Part shown: positions 49,972-57,966 of the stretch, one piece after another
Numbering within the stretch: position 1 is the stretch's first letter
Layout of the letters: each line of letters begins with the position of its first letter
Assembly (NCBI RefSeq): GCF_002939185.1
Contig: NZ_POVL01000015.1
Span: 22,888-86,887, forward strand
DNA: 64,000 bases
Source of the DNA: Enterobacter sichuanensis
GTDB lineage: Bacteria > Pseudomonadota > Gammaproteobacteria > Enterobacterales > Enterobacteriaceae
Direction: 5' to 3'
The notes under the pieces: generated by a model
What the model was told of the DNA's origin: nothing
Seen by the model: the letters and a program-made list of their open reading frames with translations, nothing else
The model's database searches: none
Program-made: the position numbers and the translations under genes

Positions 49972-50091
49972 TCAATGCTCCATGAACTGTCGGTTAATTC
50001 GGTTGAAGGTGAACGCCAGCAATAAAAAAGGCCGCGATAGCGACCTGGCGATTAGCGCCATGATACTGGCGTTGTCAGTTTCTGGCGTCAT
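49972..50091 (-). CDS. Small ORF (39 aa), unknown
   Basis: ATG 50091 to TGA 49972, overlapping the end of the methyltransferase-like gene and the start of the zinc-finger gene. It has a hydrophobic middle (FLLLAFTF). Tight packing supports expression, but nothing else does. Confidence 0.35.
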   Translation of the reverse strand: MTPETDNASIMALIARSLSRPFLLLAFTFNRINRQFMEH

Positions 50092-50858
50092 GCGGCCTCC
50101 CGTTTATCTTTGAGGTGAGGTGCGTTCGAAAGAAAAACCGCTTTCGCAAAGCCAAGAGGAGTTGCGCTTCGAATGTTGGCGCGTTCGTCACTGGGTGGGC
50201 ATTCGTGAATGCGGTTGTCCGGATACCAGTCAGTTACCAATCCTGCGAAAGATGTTCCAGATAGGGAACCGACCGCCTTCTTCTTCGACACCATCCGGCC
50301 GCAGGCCAGCTTCACGGCGTCGATAGCAGCTTCCACCATCGGGTGCATATTCTCTGCGGGCGCCTTGAAGCCGTTACCCATCCAGAGGCAGGTCTGCTTC
50401 GTATAGTTATCATTCGCGCACAGCCCAGTGAACTGGTACGGATGGAACGTGTAATCGGACGAACCGAAGATGCTACTGAACACGCTCACCGGGTTTTCGA
50501 ATGCCCACGGGCAGCCGGCCGCCAAGCCAGTCATCCTGCATTGCTCGGCGACCAGCGCGGCCTTGGCTTGAAAGTGAGGGTCTTTTGCTCGTTTAGCCTC
50601 GAACCACCGGGAACCAGAGACCGCAACCTCAGTGCATGGCGGAAAGCCCATGACCATGGTGACGTTCTCAGAGCGGATGATTTGAGATAGCCGCGGCATT
50701 GCCTCAAGGATGGTTGACGATATGCGCTCAACAGGACCGTCGATCGAAGTCTCTGGATGCTGCGGGTCAACCAATACCGCACGGTAACCGGCTTCAACCC
50801 ATGGTTCAGACATGACGCCAGTGATATCGCACAGGCAGATAATGGTACCTTTGCTCAT
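50088..50858 (-). CDS. Cytosine-specific DNA methyltransferase-like phage protein
   Basis: 256 residues. N-terminal CLCDITGVMSEPWVEAGYRAVLVD resembles the SAM-binding motif I region; MGFPPCTEVAVSGSRWF contains the PC dipeptide of motif IV; and WAFENPVS resembles the ENV motif. The chain is short and has no clear target-recognition domain. It may protect phage DNA from restriction or modify the host; activity is unproven. Confidence 0.7.
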   Translation of the reverse strand: MSKGTIICLCDITGVMSEPWVEAGYRAVLVDPQHPETSIDGPVERISSTILEAMPRLSQIIRSENVTMVMGFPPCTEVAVSGSRWFEAKRAKDPHFQAKAALVAEQCRMTGLAAGCPWAFENPVSVFSSIFGSSDYTFHPYQFTGLCANDNYTKQTCLWMGNGFKAPAENMHPMVEAAIDAVKLACGRMVSKKKAVGSLSGTSFAGLVTDWYPDNRIHECPPSDERANIRSATPLGFAKAVFLSNAPHLKDKREAA

Positions 50859-51007
50859 GCCGCCCCCTGCCTTTCCCGATATTCCTCAGCGAGCCGCTGC
50901 GCCTTTAATGGATTGCTGACCGCTTCACCCCATGGCATTAGCCAACCTTTACCAATGAAGGGAAGGCATAGTGTGCCAACCCTGATGTCGTCGTGAGCGT
51001 GAGTCAT
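50855..51007 (-). CDS. DUF1317 family protein (lambda orf61-like)
   Basis: 50 residues beginning MTHAHDDIRVGTLCLPF and containing NPLKAQRLAEEYRERQ, the same pattern as the lambda early protein that lies near exo. It overlaps both neighbours by 4 bases. Function unknown. Confidence 0.75.
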   Translation of the reverse strand: MTHAHDDIRVGTLCLPFIGKGWLMPWGEAVSNPLKAQRLAEEYRERQGAA

Positions 51008-51432
51008 AGGATGGACTCCATTTCGTCGATGTAGAGGCCTGCGGCAATCAGGCGGCGACGGCGGGCGGCACGTTCAATGCACTCCTGCCGTCTGCCTTCC
51101 TGCGATTGCTCTATGGCGCGTCGGGTGAACAGCCGCGATTTACCTTGCGGCGTTACAACCTTCGGTTTCGTCACGAGGCTAAATGTCCGGTCACAGATGC
51201 CGTCCTCATTGAGCCATTTCTCCGATTCAACTATCTTCGCTATCTGCCCGGAGCCGCGGGTAATGCCATTGGCCACCCGGTTAAACTCGATGAGCGTTAC
51301 GCCAAACTTCTCGGCGATTTCGCTGCCGGTGACCGGGCGGCCGCGCGTCTGAATCATCCAGATAACGCGCTCACGGAGGCCGGAGAATTGCCCGGTTCGC
51401 CCGGGCCTGCGGTAGAAGGGTGTGCGTTTCAT
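51004..51432 (-). CDS. Phage protein with winged-helix-like region
   Basis: 142 residues, strongly basic. A helix-turn-helix-like stretch (RVIWMIQTRGRPVTGSEIAEKFGVTLIEFNRVANGI) is followed by an Arg-rich C-terminal half. It overlaps the exonuclease-like gene by 4 bases. A DNA-binding role is likely; the exact function is unknown. Confidence 0.65.
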   Translation of the reverse strand: MKRTPFYRRPGRTGQFSGLRERVIWMIQTRGRPVTGSEIAEKFGVTLIEFNRVANGITRGSGQIAKIVESEKWLNEDGICDRTFSLVTKPKVVTPQGKSRLFTRRAIEQSQEGRRQECIERAARRRRLIAAGLYIDEMESIL

Positions 51433-52046
51433 GCTGCACGCTCTGTGATTTTCTGAATTTCAGATTCCAGATCTGCAATGAAGCTCTTAACCTCAGACTC
51501 GATTTCGCGCGCCAGCTCTTCATCGAAATGAATGCGCTTCTTGAAATAGGCGAGGTCAGGCGGCAGGCGATCATCGAAACTAACGAAATCACACCATTTC
51601 CGCCCGGTGCACATCATCTGCGCATGCATTTGCAGCATGTACTGGCGCTTTGGCTCGCCAGTTTTCAGCGTTTCAAGATGGGTCCAGGTGTTGGGGCATT
51701 TGATTTCGATAAGCCCGTCGTCGTTGACAAGTCCGTCCGGGCTGGCTGCGAATCCGGGTATGGTTGGGTGATCGATGAGTCCAATTTCAGTGATTGCCGC
51801 ATCGAACTCATTCAGCGCGTACATTTCGCGCGCCACTGGCTCAAGTTCAGTGCCGCGCATCATCGCGGCATTCGAAAACCCTTCCTCCAGCTTCCCGGTC
51901 AGCCGTTGGCAAATCAGCTCGGCCATGTAGTTCTGGCGGCTGGTGGAGTAGCCCGACTTAGTCCTGGCCATGACATCAGCCAGGCGACTGGCTGTGACCT
52001 TGCCGCAGCGCGCAGCAAACCATTCAGGGGTGCGTTGCTCCATCAT
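51429..52046 (-). CDS. exo: Lambda-type exonuclease (YqaJ family)
   Basis: 205 residues with the YqaJ nuclease core: EWFAARCGKVTAS, AMMRGTELEPVAREMY, then FAASPDGLV and LIEIKCP, which supply the Asp and Glu-x-Lys metal ligands. It degrades the 5' strand of duplex ends to load the annealing protein encoded just upstream. Overlaps bet by 4 bases. Confidence 0.92.
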   Translation of the reverse strand: MMEQRTPEWFAARCGKVTASRLADVMARTKSGYSTSRQNYMAELICQRLTGKLEEGFSNAAMMRGTELEPVAREMYALNEFDAAITEIGLIDHPTIPGFAASPDGLVNDDGLIEIKCPNTWTHLETLKTGEPKRQYMLQMHAQMMCTGRKWCDFVSFDDRLPPDLAYFKKRIHFDEELAREIESEVKSFIADLESEIQKITERAA

Positions 52047-52789
52047 TCAGCCTCCGTCTCTGCGACATTGACAGGTTCGGCGTTGTCGACAGCGAGACTC
52101 ATGTCGTACATGCGTCGCTTCTCAACTGCGCCGATAACCTGCTTCTCTTCAGCGCTCAGCGCCACCCAGAACTCCTGATACTTGACTGTTCCAAGGCGCG
52201 CGGCGGACTCACCTTTTGCGATCAGATCCGGGCGACGGCTATCTGATTCATGACCCGCATGAACCTCTGCCGTTGTTCCTTCAATCACTCGCTCTGCCTC
52301 GTCCTGGTCGAAGATGCCAGCGAAACCAAAGGCCAGGCGTGCGCATTGGATAAGCGTCTTGTGGCGAAGCATGCGGGTAGGGTGGGACTGCCATGGCTGA
52401 GTGTTGCGTTTGCACTCGCCCATGTACTCGGTAACGATTGTCGGGTGCTTTCGGTCCTTGCGGTAAATCTTGCAGGTGCACGCGCCTTCTTCTTTGTCGT
52501 AAGAGAACTCCATGCCGTCAAACTGAGGATGCTCGTTGATAATGCGAGCCCATCCATCAACGCCGACGACCGGGACAATCCCTCCTTTATCTGGGAAGGC
52601 ATAAATCTCTTTTGTCCATGGGTTCAGGCCGTACTGGTTGGCGACGATCAACAGGGCTGTAAACTGCTCGTCCGTGACGTTGCCACCTTTGAACGCTGTA
52701 TTCTTCAGCGTATTCATCAGGTCTGTACCGGCATCCATGCCGAGGCGTGCGGCCAGTTTCCCGGCCATGGTGGAAAGTGCAGTACTCAT
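52043..52789 (-). CDS. bet: Bet/RecT-type single-strand annealing protein
   Basis: 248 residues from ATG 52789 (GAGGG upstream), close to lambda Bet: LLIVANQYGLNPWTKEIYAFPDKGGIVPVVGVDGWARIINEHPQFDGMEF and QCARLAFGFAGI. It anneals complementary strands with exo in phage recombination. The C-terminal part differs from lambda Bet. Confidence 0.95.
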   Translation of the reverse strand: MSTALSTMAGKLAARLGMDAGTDLMNTLKNTAFKGGNVTDEQFTALLIVANQYGLNPWTKEIYAFPDKGGIVPVVGVDGWARIINEHPQFDGMEFSYDKEEGACTCKIYRKDRKHPTIVTEYMGECKRNTQPWQSHPTRMLRHKTLIQCARLAFGFAGIFDQDEAERVIEGTTAEVHAGHESDSRRPDLIAKGESAARLGTVKYQEFWVALSAEEKQVIGAVEKRRMYDMSLAVDNAEPVNVAETEAE

Positions 52790-52807
52790 TGTTAAATCCC
52801 TCAAAAA

Positions 52808-53092
52808 TTAAAACGGGCAGCCGGTACGGTGTTCCCAGTCGTATTCCGCCTGGGCGTAAGCAACTGCCGAAATGAAATCGTTGTAGGCCTCGCCAGCTTT
52901 ATCGCTGCGAAGCCCTTCGTATGGACTGGAGTCAATCGGGACAGTGAAGTGGAAGAGGCCGGACGGCTCTTTTGGCATCATGTCGATGATTTTCTGCGCC
53001 CGGTCGTCGATCCACTTCTCTTTCTCGTCGGTGAGCTGCTGCTCAACCCAACGCCGATCTTCGATTCGGTCGTAAGTGAGGTATGCGTTCAT
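52808..53092 (-). CDS. Gam-like host nuclease inhibitor (putative)
   Basis: 94 residues beginning MNAYLTYDRIEDRRWVEQQL; the start recalls lambda Gam (MNAY..DR.E...W) and the gene holds the gam position ahead of bet and exo. If so it would inhibit RecBCD. The C-terminal half is not obviously Gam. Confidence 0.5.
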   Translation of the reverse strand: MNAYLTYDRIEDRRWVEQQLTDEKEKWIDDRAQKIIDMMPKEPSGLFHFTVPIDSSPYEGLRSDKAGEAYNDFISAVAYAQAEYDWEHRTGCPF

Positions 53093-53099
53093 GGCTGCC

Positions 53100-54068
53100 T
53101 CAATATTTGATGTGCGCGTCCTGCACTTTTCCGCCAGCGATAGCCAGCATTGCTTTCTGCGCGAATTCTTCGGGGATACCCTGAGCGATCAGGTCTGCGA
53201 TGACGCGACGGTTGATGGTGCGGAGGTGCTCTTTGTCCGCGGCGCGACGCGCTTCTTCTTCCGCTTTACGCTGTTCTTCGGCCAGACGTGCGGCTTCTGC
53301 CTCTTCCAGGCGGCGGCGCTCCGCGGCTACGGCTTCTTCTTTTTCGCGGCGAGCACGCGCTTCCGCTTCCTGTTTCTCGCGTGCCGCACGCTGTTCAGCC
53401 TCGATGCGCTGGCGTTCTGCCAGCTCAGCACGGGCTTTCTCTTCAGCTTCGCGACGCGCTGCGGCTTCAATCTCCGCTTTGTGCTTCGCTTCGGCATCGC
53501 GGCGGGCTTGTTCTGCCGCTTCTCGCTTAATGCGTTCTTCGTGCTCACGTTGAGCCTGTTCCGCCTGGCGGCGCTGCTCTTCGCGGTCACGGTCGAAATC
53601 CTTGTTCATCAACAGAGCCATTTCGTGGTCTGCTTCGAACTGAATAGCCCGCTGTAGATCGATGCTCTCGTTCATCACCAGCGCTTCAGCGTGCAGCGCG
53701 TTCATGGCTTCTTCAGCCTTAATGCGTTCCTGCTCGGCTTCCCATTCGGTGAGTGGGCGGCGGGTGGCATCGCGCAGCTCGTCACAGGCATCAACGAAAC
53801 GCTTAATTTCGGCCTCAGCCGGGCGCACAGCCTCTTTCAGGCGCTTCAGGTACTCACGGCCCGGCTTTTCAATTGCCGTCTTGCTGCGGGACACCTGCGC
53901 CGCCAGAGAGGCGACACGGTCACGACCTTTCTTCGTGGACAGGTCCGGCACTTCGTTTACTGCCTGGCGGATTTGCTCAAGGTAAGCATCAAGGCCGCCA
54001 GCTACGTAAAGCACTGGCGCCTGCTCCGGCTTGATTTCGATGACAGTTAAGTCCGTTACTTCGCTCAT
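53100..54068 (-). CDS. Long coiled-coil phage protein, Glu/Arg/Ala-rich
   Basis: 322 residues from ATG 54068 with AGGAG upstream (the frame extends 18 codons further). Residues about 1-125 are folded and resemble phage proteins that precede recombination genes. About 140-290 form a continuous highly charged coiled coil rich in EEQRRQAE-type repeats. The last 35 residues (NRRVIADLIAQGIPEEFAQKAMLAIAGGKV) form a small helical domain. Function unknown; TolA-like similarity is compositional only. Confidence 0.75.
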   Translation of the reverse strand: MSEVTDLTVIEIKPEQAPVLYVAGGLDAYLEQIRQAVNEVPDLSTKKGRDRVASLAAQVSRSKTAIEKPGREYLKRLKEAVRPAEAEIKRFVDACDELRDATRRPLTEWEAEQERIKAEEAMNALHAEALVMNESIDLQRAIQFEADHEMALLMNKDFDRDREEQRRQAEQAQREHEERIKREAAEQARRDAEAKHKAEIEAAARREAEEKARAELAERQRIEAEQRAAREKQEAEARARREKEEAVAAERRRLEEAEAARLAEEQRKAEEEARRAADKEHLRTINRRVIADLIAQGIPEEFAQKAMLAIAGGKVQDAHIKY

Positions 54069-54172
54069 GGTTTCTCCTGAAATTTGGATGTGCAGATGCC
54101 GCCCTCTGGTGACAGGCAGCAATTGAATTAGTTAAGGGTTATTTGCCGGGTAATCTGAAAATGCGTATATGG

Positions 54173-55009
54173 TTAGTTGATTGCTTCGTTAAGCATTTTC
54201 TCTATAGCCAGCTTGCCATCATTTATCTGAGCAACTTGCTTATCGAAGTTCTCCTGGTAGTGGGCAAGATTCTTTTCCGATGCAGAGAAGAGACGTTCTT
54301 TGATTTTTTGTAACTCATCCCTGCTGAAAACAATACCCATATTGCGGCACTTTTTGACATCATCAATGCTCAGGCCGTTACCATTGAGTTTTTCCATGGC
54401 AATGCGCTTAACACACTGCCTGGCTTCTTCAATGGTCTTGTAGAACTCAACTGTATCGCTTCCTCCACTGCCATCTGAATAGCGATTTACTCGTAAAGCG
54501 ACATCTCCATTTGTGCTACCTAAAAGTGATAGGCACTTGATGCCTTCAAAGTTTTTACGCCCATAGTAGTTGTCAATTGAAGACATAAAATCTTCATATC
54601 TTTCTATGGACGGCACACCGTAATCACGACGAATGGCAAATTTAACCTGCCCGGTCATTACATCTGCGAAATGGTCCAGGTCAGCAGCATTGATATGTTC
54701 TGAGAACGCTTTGACCTGCTTAACCATTTCTCTCCAGAAGCTTAATGTGTTCTGTAGGTTGCTAATTTCCGAGTTGATCTTCTCAATTTTCAACTTCGCA
54801 TCAGCAAGGGCTTTTTCTTGTTTTGCTTTTTCACGAGAAGACCATGTTTCAACTGGCTGGTCATGTAGGCTCTTTACCACAAAACGCTCGCCACCAGGGA
54901 TTTCATCACCCTGCTGCGTGACAAACACTTCCTGGACGATCGTTTCCTGATTATTCAGCGCACCAACGACAACGACCTTACGGCCGTCAGAAAGAAATTT
55001 AGTTTCCAT
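54173..55009 (-). CDS. Phage protein of unknown function with coiled coil
   Basis: 278 residues from ATG 55009 with AAGGACT upstream; an 18-codon upstream extension is unlikely. N-terminal beta-rich region (METKFLSDGRKVVVVGAL), a coiled coil at about 65-105, then an alpha/beta region. Lower GC than its neighbours, which suggests separate origin. No family recognised. Confidence 0.65.
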   Translation of the reverse strand: METKFLSDGRKVVVVGALNNQETIVQEVFVTQQGDEIPGGERFVVKSLHDQPVETWSSREKAKQEKALADAKLKIEKINSEISNLQNTLSFWREMVKQVKAFSEHINAADLDHFADVMTGQVKFAIRRDYGVPSIERYEDFMSSIDNYYGRKNFEGIKCLSLLGSTNGDVALRVNRYSDGSGGSDTVEFYKTIEEARQCVKRIAMEKLNGNGLSIDDVKKCRNMGIVFSRDELQKIKERLFSASEKNLAHYQENFDKQVAQINDGKLAIEKMLNEAIN

Positions 55010-55019
55010 GACAAAGTCC

Positions 55020-55229
55020 TTAATGGGTAAGAGGGTTGCCGTGACCGTCCAGAAGTACGTCAATCACGCAGTCACTGAGGCGGATGATTTCTGCATCGGT
55101 GTGCAGGTACACCCATTTGCGCTCTTGAATGACTGCTGAGACTCGATAGGTGCGGCCTTCATGCATTGCCATCATGCCAGGAGTGACGCACTGACGAATG
55201 AGCGGGGTGGTGCCGTAGTGCGACATCAT
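55020..55229 (-). CDS. Small phage protein (69 aa) of unknown function
   Basis: Starts MMSHYGTTPLIRQCV; beta-rich (GRTYRVSAVIQERKWVYLHTDAEIIRLSDCVIDV). It overlaps the preceding 52-residue gene by 4 bases, in an early-operon string. Confidence 0.65.
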   Translation of the reverse strand: MMSHYGTTPLIRQCVTPGMMAMHEGRTYRVSAVIQERKWVYLHTDAEIIRLSDCVIDVLLDGHGNPLTH

Positions 55230-55384
55230 TTTTTACCCTCCACCTGAGCCAGTAGGCCAGAAACGTGCATCTGCCAGCGGTTAAGCGTCATCTTTTCACG
55301 CGGGTTCGATACCGACGTCAGCTGCCACTCGTTATCGTTGAGCTTTTTGGCGGTGTACTGCTTGCTGTTGTGGGTGACTGTCAT
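55226..55384 (-). CDS. Small phage protein (52 aa) of unknown function
   Basis: Begins MTVTHNSKQYTAKKLNDNEW. It overlaps genes on both sides by 4 bases (ATGA junctions), strong evidence that it is translated. No function recognised. Confidence 0.65.
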   Translation of the reverse strand: MTVTHNSKQYTAKKLNDNEWQLTSVSNPREKMTLNRWQMHVSGLLAQVEGKK

Positions 55385-55611
55385 GAGGCCTCCCGGGCGC
55401 GGAGCATTGCGTCGGCAAGCATGTATGAGTGCTTCGCAACTTCATCGGCATTGCCTGCAACAATAGGGTGAGTGCACGACTCCGGATAACTTGCCAGCCA
55501 GCCAGACAATGCTTTTGCAGCGAAGTAGTCGCGCAGCGTCATTCCCTCAATAGGATAATTGTGCTCACTACCTGCGACCGGAAATGCCGGACCGCCATTT
55601 TTAATGGTCAT
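55381..55611 (-). CDS. Small phage protein (76 aa), common lambdoid hypothetical
   Basis: Begins MTIKNGGPAFPVAGSE and contains GMTLRDYFAAKALSGWLAS, a sequence type I know from many lambdoid and P22-like early regions. Function unknown. Confidence 0.75.
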   Translation of the reverse strand: MTIKNGGPAFPVAGSEHNYPIEGMTLRDYFAAKALSGWLASYPESCTHPIVAGNADEVAKHSYMLADAMLRAREAS

Positions 55612-55646
55612 AAATCCTCTTGGCCTTATCGCGGCGAACGGAACGG

Positions 55647-55712
55647 TTAATACAAGACTTCAACGCATTTATTCAGTGTTTCAATGGGCGGTGGATAGCC
55701 GCCGATTGTCAT
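55647..55712 (-). CDS. Possible 21-residue peptide ORF
   Basis: Starts MTIGGYPPPIETLNKC and ends at TAA. It lies right after a terminator in the left operon, roughly where kil/cIII genes lie in lambda. No clear ribosome site; weak support. Confidence 0.25.
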   Translation of the reverse strand: MTIGGYPPPIETLNKCVEVLY

Positions 55713-55755
55713 AAATGGGCAGACTCGAAAATCTGCCTATGTATGGCCGATAAAA

Positions 55756-55773
55756 AACCCGCCGGAGCGGGTT
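55756..55773 (-). terminator. Terminator in the left early operon
   Basis: AACCCGC-CGGA-GCGGGTT; on the minus strand it is followed by TTTTTTATC. It overlaps the 3' end of the membrane-protein gene. In a lambdoid left operon, read-through would need antitermination. Confidence 0.85.
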
Positions 55774-56158
55774 ACTTGATGAGTGAGGCTGCGTATTCGA
55801 GGAGATATAACTTCGGAGCCAGCCAGATTTTCAGCCAGTCGAAGTTAAACCAGAAGCCAATGAACATAACCAGTGAGGCGATTCCACCACCAATAATCCA
55901 AAATACACACATGGCGTCGCCGAATTCATCGAGCGGACCATGAGCAACCTTGTGCGCCGCCTTTAGTGATGACCACGCAAATAAAATGATGAAAATGATG
56001 GCAAAGACCTGAAACAATGCAGAACTAACAGCATTCCAAACCAGCAACTGGTGCACAACGTCTGGTATCTGCGCCTGACTGAATGCCACCGCTGAATCAA
56101 TCCCGTCACTCGCCTTCTGTAGAAGCTCAACGAGTATTTTGTTTGCCTTCTCATCCAT
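55772..56158 (-). CDS. Phage membrane protein
   Basis: 128 residues from ATG 56158 (GAGGG upstream). Two hydrophobic segments (about 45-62, FQVFAIIFIILFAWSS; about 84-105, VFWIIGGGIASLVMFIGFWF). First gene of the left operon after the leader. The frame continues 42 codons upstream into a region better explained as structured RNA. A superinfection-exclusion or lysis-linked role is possible but not shown. Confidence 0.7.
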   Translation of the reverse strand: MDEKANKILVELLQKASDGIDSAVAFSQAQIPDVVHQLLVWNAVSSALFQVFAIIFIILFAWSSLKAAHKVAHGPLDEFGDAMCVFWIIGGGIASLVMFIGFWFNFDWLKIWLAPKLYLLEYAASLIK

Positions 56159-56193
56159 ACTATTACCCTCTGTCGTTACCCGCTGATGCGGGA

Positions 56194-56301
56194 GAAATGT
56201 TTTGGTGGTGAGCACAGCCGGGCGACTAACTCCGGTCGCGTACTCATTGCCAAGCGCCTTCGCCGAGAAGGTTTGCTTCTGCACTCACCCCAAAACATTC
56301 C
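56194..56301 (-). ncRNA. Predicted structured RNA 1 in the left-operon leader
   Basis: On the minus strand a closing stem pairs AATGTTTTGG near the 5' end with CCAAAACATT near the 3' end, ~85 bases apart. Inside are two hairpins (CCTTC-TCGGC-GAAGG and GCGAC-N8-GTCGC). The three-way layout repeats in the next element. It recalls C4-type antisense RNAs of phages, but I cannot confirm the family. A GCCCCGG hairpin (56309-56328) precedes it. Confidence 0.45.
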
Positions 56302-56427
56302 ACGAAGTGCCCCGGCATAATCCGGGGCTAAATGTTGGTTTTCAGTCGTCACTGTTACCTGTTACATAACTCCTCCGATACGGTGCGCCGCGTCGAAAAG
56401 GGTGGCAGCGGCTAGCCAGGAACTTTC

Positions 56428-56570
56428 GAAATGCTTTGGTGATTGGATGGCCGGTGCTGATCTCCGGCTTGCTGAGTTCTCACTCAATCTCATGGTGTCG
56501 GCTATGCCGTCTTTACGCTTTCGCACCGTAGCGCATCAGCCTGCGCATTCACCCAATCCCAAAACATTCC
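56428..56570 (-). ncRNA. Predicted structured RNA 2 in the left-operon leader
   Basis: Same closing-stem sequence as element 1: AATGTTTTGG...GATTGG pairs with CCAATC...CCAAAGCATT, one strand carrying a G-U change. Inside are hairpins GCGCA-N6-TGCGC and GCCGG-N9-CCGGC. Shared ends with different insides point to an RNA structure rather than a protein. Confidence 0.45.
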
Positions 56571-56715
56571 AGATACGCACCATTGCCGCTCTCCCTGAGC
56601 CCGCCGGGCGTCCGACGCATGGTTTACTGTCGCGCCGTTCGACTGACCGAATCTCAACTTCGCCGCTGGCTAACTTCGCTCAGCTGTCGATGTTTCGTTT
56701 CGATGGGTTGATTAT

Positions 56716-56752
56716 TAACTAGTGGTTATTTTCAGTCAATAACCAATGGTTA
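56716..56752. promoter_or_regulatory. Left operator cluster (OL) with PL
   Basis: Two palindromes of the form TAAC-N5-GTTA, TAACTAGTGGTTA (56716-56728) and TAACCAATGGTTA (56740-56752), 24 bases centre to centre. The same pattern occurs beside cI. Several GGTTA half-sites follow to 56808. PL should drive the leftward early genes. Confidence 0.75.
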
Positions 56753-56862
56753 ATTATTTTTGTGTTGGTTAATAAGGTTATGATTTTTTGGTTAATTTAG
56801 TTTGGTTATGAATTTACTCGGTACGTGATATGCTGCAAAAAACATCAAAAAGGAGTGGTGAG

Positions 56863-57060
56863 ATGGATTTGGATGAAGAAAGAGTGAACATGATGGTTCA
56901 CGCCATGGGGCGGGCGGTGATGGAATTGTCACTGGCTGATTTACCCATGACCCAGCAAAACATCATCGACAAGCTGGAACGGTACCGGAAGGAAACGGGA
57001 AACGTGATAGGTAAGGGTGTGAACAGGGATGCAGCTGAGATAGTGCGGAAAGGGCAATAA
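56863..57060 (+). CDS. Small immunity-region protein (65 aa), rightward
   Basis: ATG 56863 has AGGAG 7 bases upstream; an in-frame ATG at 56830 lacks one. Helical, charged protein (MDLDEERVNMMVHAMGRAVMEL... NIIDKLERYRKETGN). It points opposite to the other genes between OL and cI, next to repressor operators. Function unknown; possibly a lysogeny or exclusion gene. Confidence 0.7.
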   Translation: MDLDEERVNMMVHAMGRAVMELSLADLPMTQQNIIDKLERYRKETGNVIGKGVNRDAAEIVRKGQ

Positions 57061-57064
57061 AAAA

Positions 57065-57080
57065 GCCCGCACGGGCGGGC
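57065..57080 (-). terminator. Terminator for leftward immunity transcript
   Basis: GCCCGC-ACGG-GCGGGC; the minus strand continues into a T-run. It faces the end of the rightward 65-residue gene. Confidence 0.75.
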
Positions 57081-57169
57081 AGGTAGTGTTGCGATAGTTA
57101 TTGTTATCAGCTTCAGGCTGAATAGTTATCGGCAGAATGGCGGATAGCTTTATGGGTGGGCAATAAAAA

Positions 57170-57189
57170 ACCCGGCTCGGTGGCCGGGT
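57170..57189 (-). terminator. Terminator downstream of the 42-residue gene
   Basis: ACCCGGC/GCCGGGT stem, then a T-run on the minus strand. With the hairpin at 57065 it makes two leftward terminators 90 bases apart. Confidence 0.85.
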
Positions 57190-57211
57190 CTTTACAAATC
57201 TGATTTAAAAA

Positions 57212-57340
57212 TCAGGCAGCTTTTTGTGAATGACTGATTCGAGCTTCAAAGTCGCGGCGTAGATTTTGAACGCGCTCTACACATCCGCGCATTTCAGCCA
57301 AAAGCTTACTTACGGTAGCATAGTCAAACTCTTTAGTCAT
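57212..57340 (-). CDS. Small phage protein (42 aa) in the immunity region
   Basis: Begins MTKEFDYATVSKLLAEMRGC with a strong GAGGGG site 7 bases upstream; a single charged helix. 13 bases after the 120-residue gene and just before a terminator, so they form a two-gene unit. Function unknown. Confidence 0.6.
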   Translation of the reverse strand: MTKEFDYATVSKLLAEMRGCVERVQNLRRDFEARISHSQKAA

Positions 57341-57353
57341 TTTGATCCCCTCA

Positions 57354-57716
57354 TTAAATATAAGGCTCTACATCAAGGGCTGCTATAGCTGCGCATAGTG
57401 CGTCAGGGTCATCAGCGTCGATGGCTTGAGCCAGGTCATTAGCCAGTGTTAGTAACTTGTCGATGTCAGCGATTTCGCCAGTTTTGTCCACGAGAAAGTG
57501 CGGCGCAAGGGCACAACACACATCTCGGAACATTCTCAATTCTGCGACAACATTTGAAAACGTTGGATCCTTCTTGCGAAGGTCTACCAGAGGTGCCACT
57601 TTAGCGGTTTTCAACATTGCGCTAATTTCGCCAATCATTGTTCCATGCAGGCGATTGAACTCATCAACAGCCTGATCGTGGAGGCGCTGATTGATTGGCA
57701 GTACGTTTTGGGTCAC
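57354..57716 (-). CDS. Phage protein (120 aa) in the immunity region
   Basis: Starts at GTG 57716 with AAGGAG 8 bases upstream. All-helical, acidic C-terminus (IDADDPDALCAAIAALDVEPYI). It lies between cI and OL, where lambda has rexAB, so it may be expressed in the lysogen. No family recognised. Confidence 0.72.
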   Translation of the reverse strand: MTQNVLPINQRLHDQAVDEFNRLHGTMIGEISAMLKTAKVAPLVDLRKKDPTFSNVVAELRMFRDVCCALAPHFLVDKTGEIADIDKLLTLANDLAQAIDADDPDALCAAIAALDVEPYI

Positions 57717-57900
57717 TAACTATACTCCTTATATAGGATCTCTCCAACCGTTTTTCAATGCGAATTGGACGATTTCCGCTCAATAAGCACGATTTAGCAA
57801 TGTATTAATTGACTTTGACTGGAAACATCTCTATATCGCGCGCACATTATGAATATACATAAAATCGGTAGAATGAACACAAACTTTATGATGATTTTCA

Positions 57901-57966
57901 TCAATCACTGAGAATGATGATCACTATCACACCAGCCGCAGCTTCGTCTCTATCCAAAAGTCTCAT
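57901..57966 (-). CDS. Possible 21-residue peptide ORF after cI
   Basis: Starts MRLLDRDEAAAGVIV with a hydrophobic end, overlapping the upstream tiny ORF by one base (TGATG). Translation by coupling is possible; support is weak. Confidence 0.3.
   Translation of the reverse strand: MRLLDRDEAAAGVIVIIILSD

Noticed and set aside
56159..56284. 42-codon N-terminal extension of the phage membrane protein
   Set aside because: It overlaps predicted structured RNA 1; the ATG at 56158 has its own good ribosome site.
56402..56722. 106-codon + strand open frame in the phage left-operon leader
   Set aside because: It covers the operator and a self-complementary repeat that folds as RNA on the other strand; no ribosome site or known domain.
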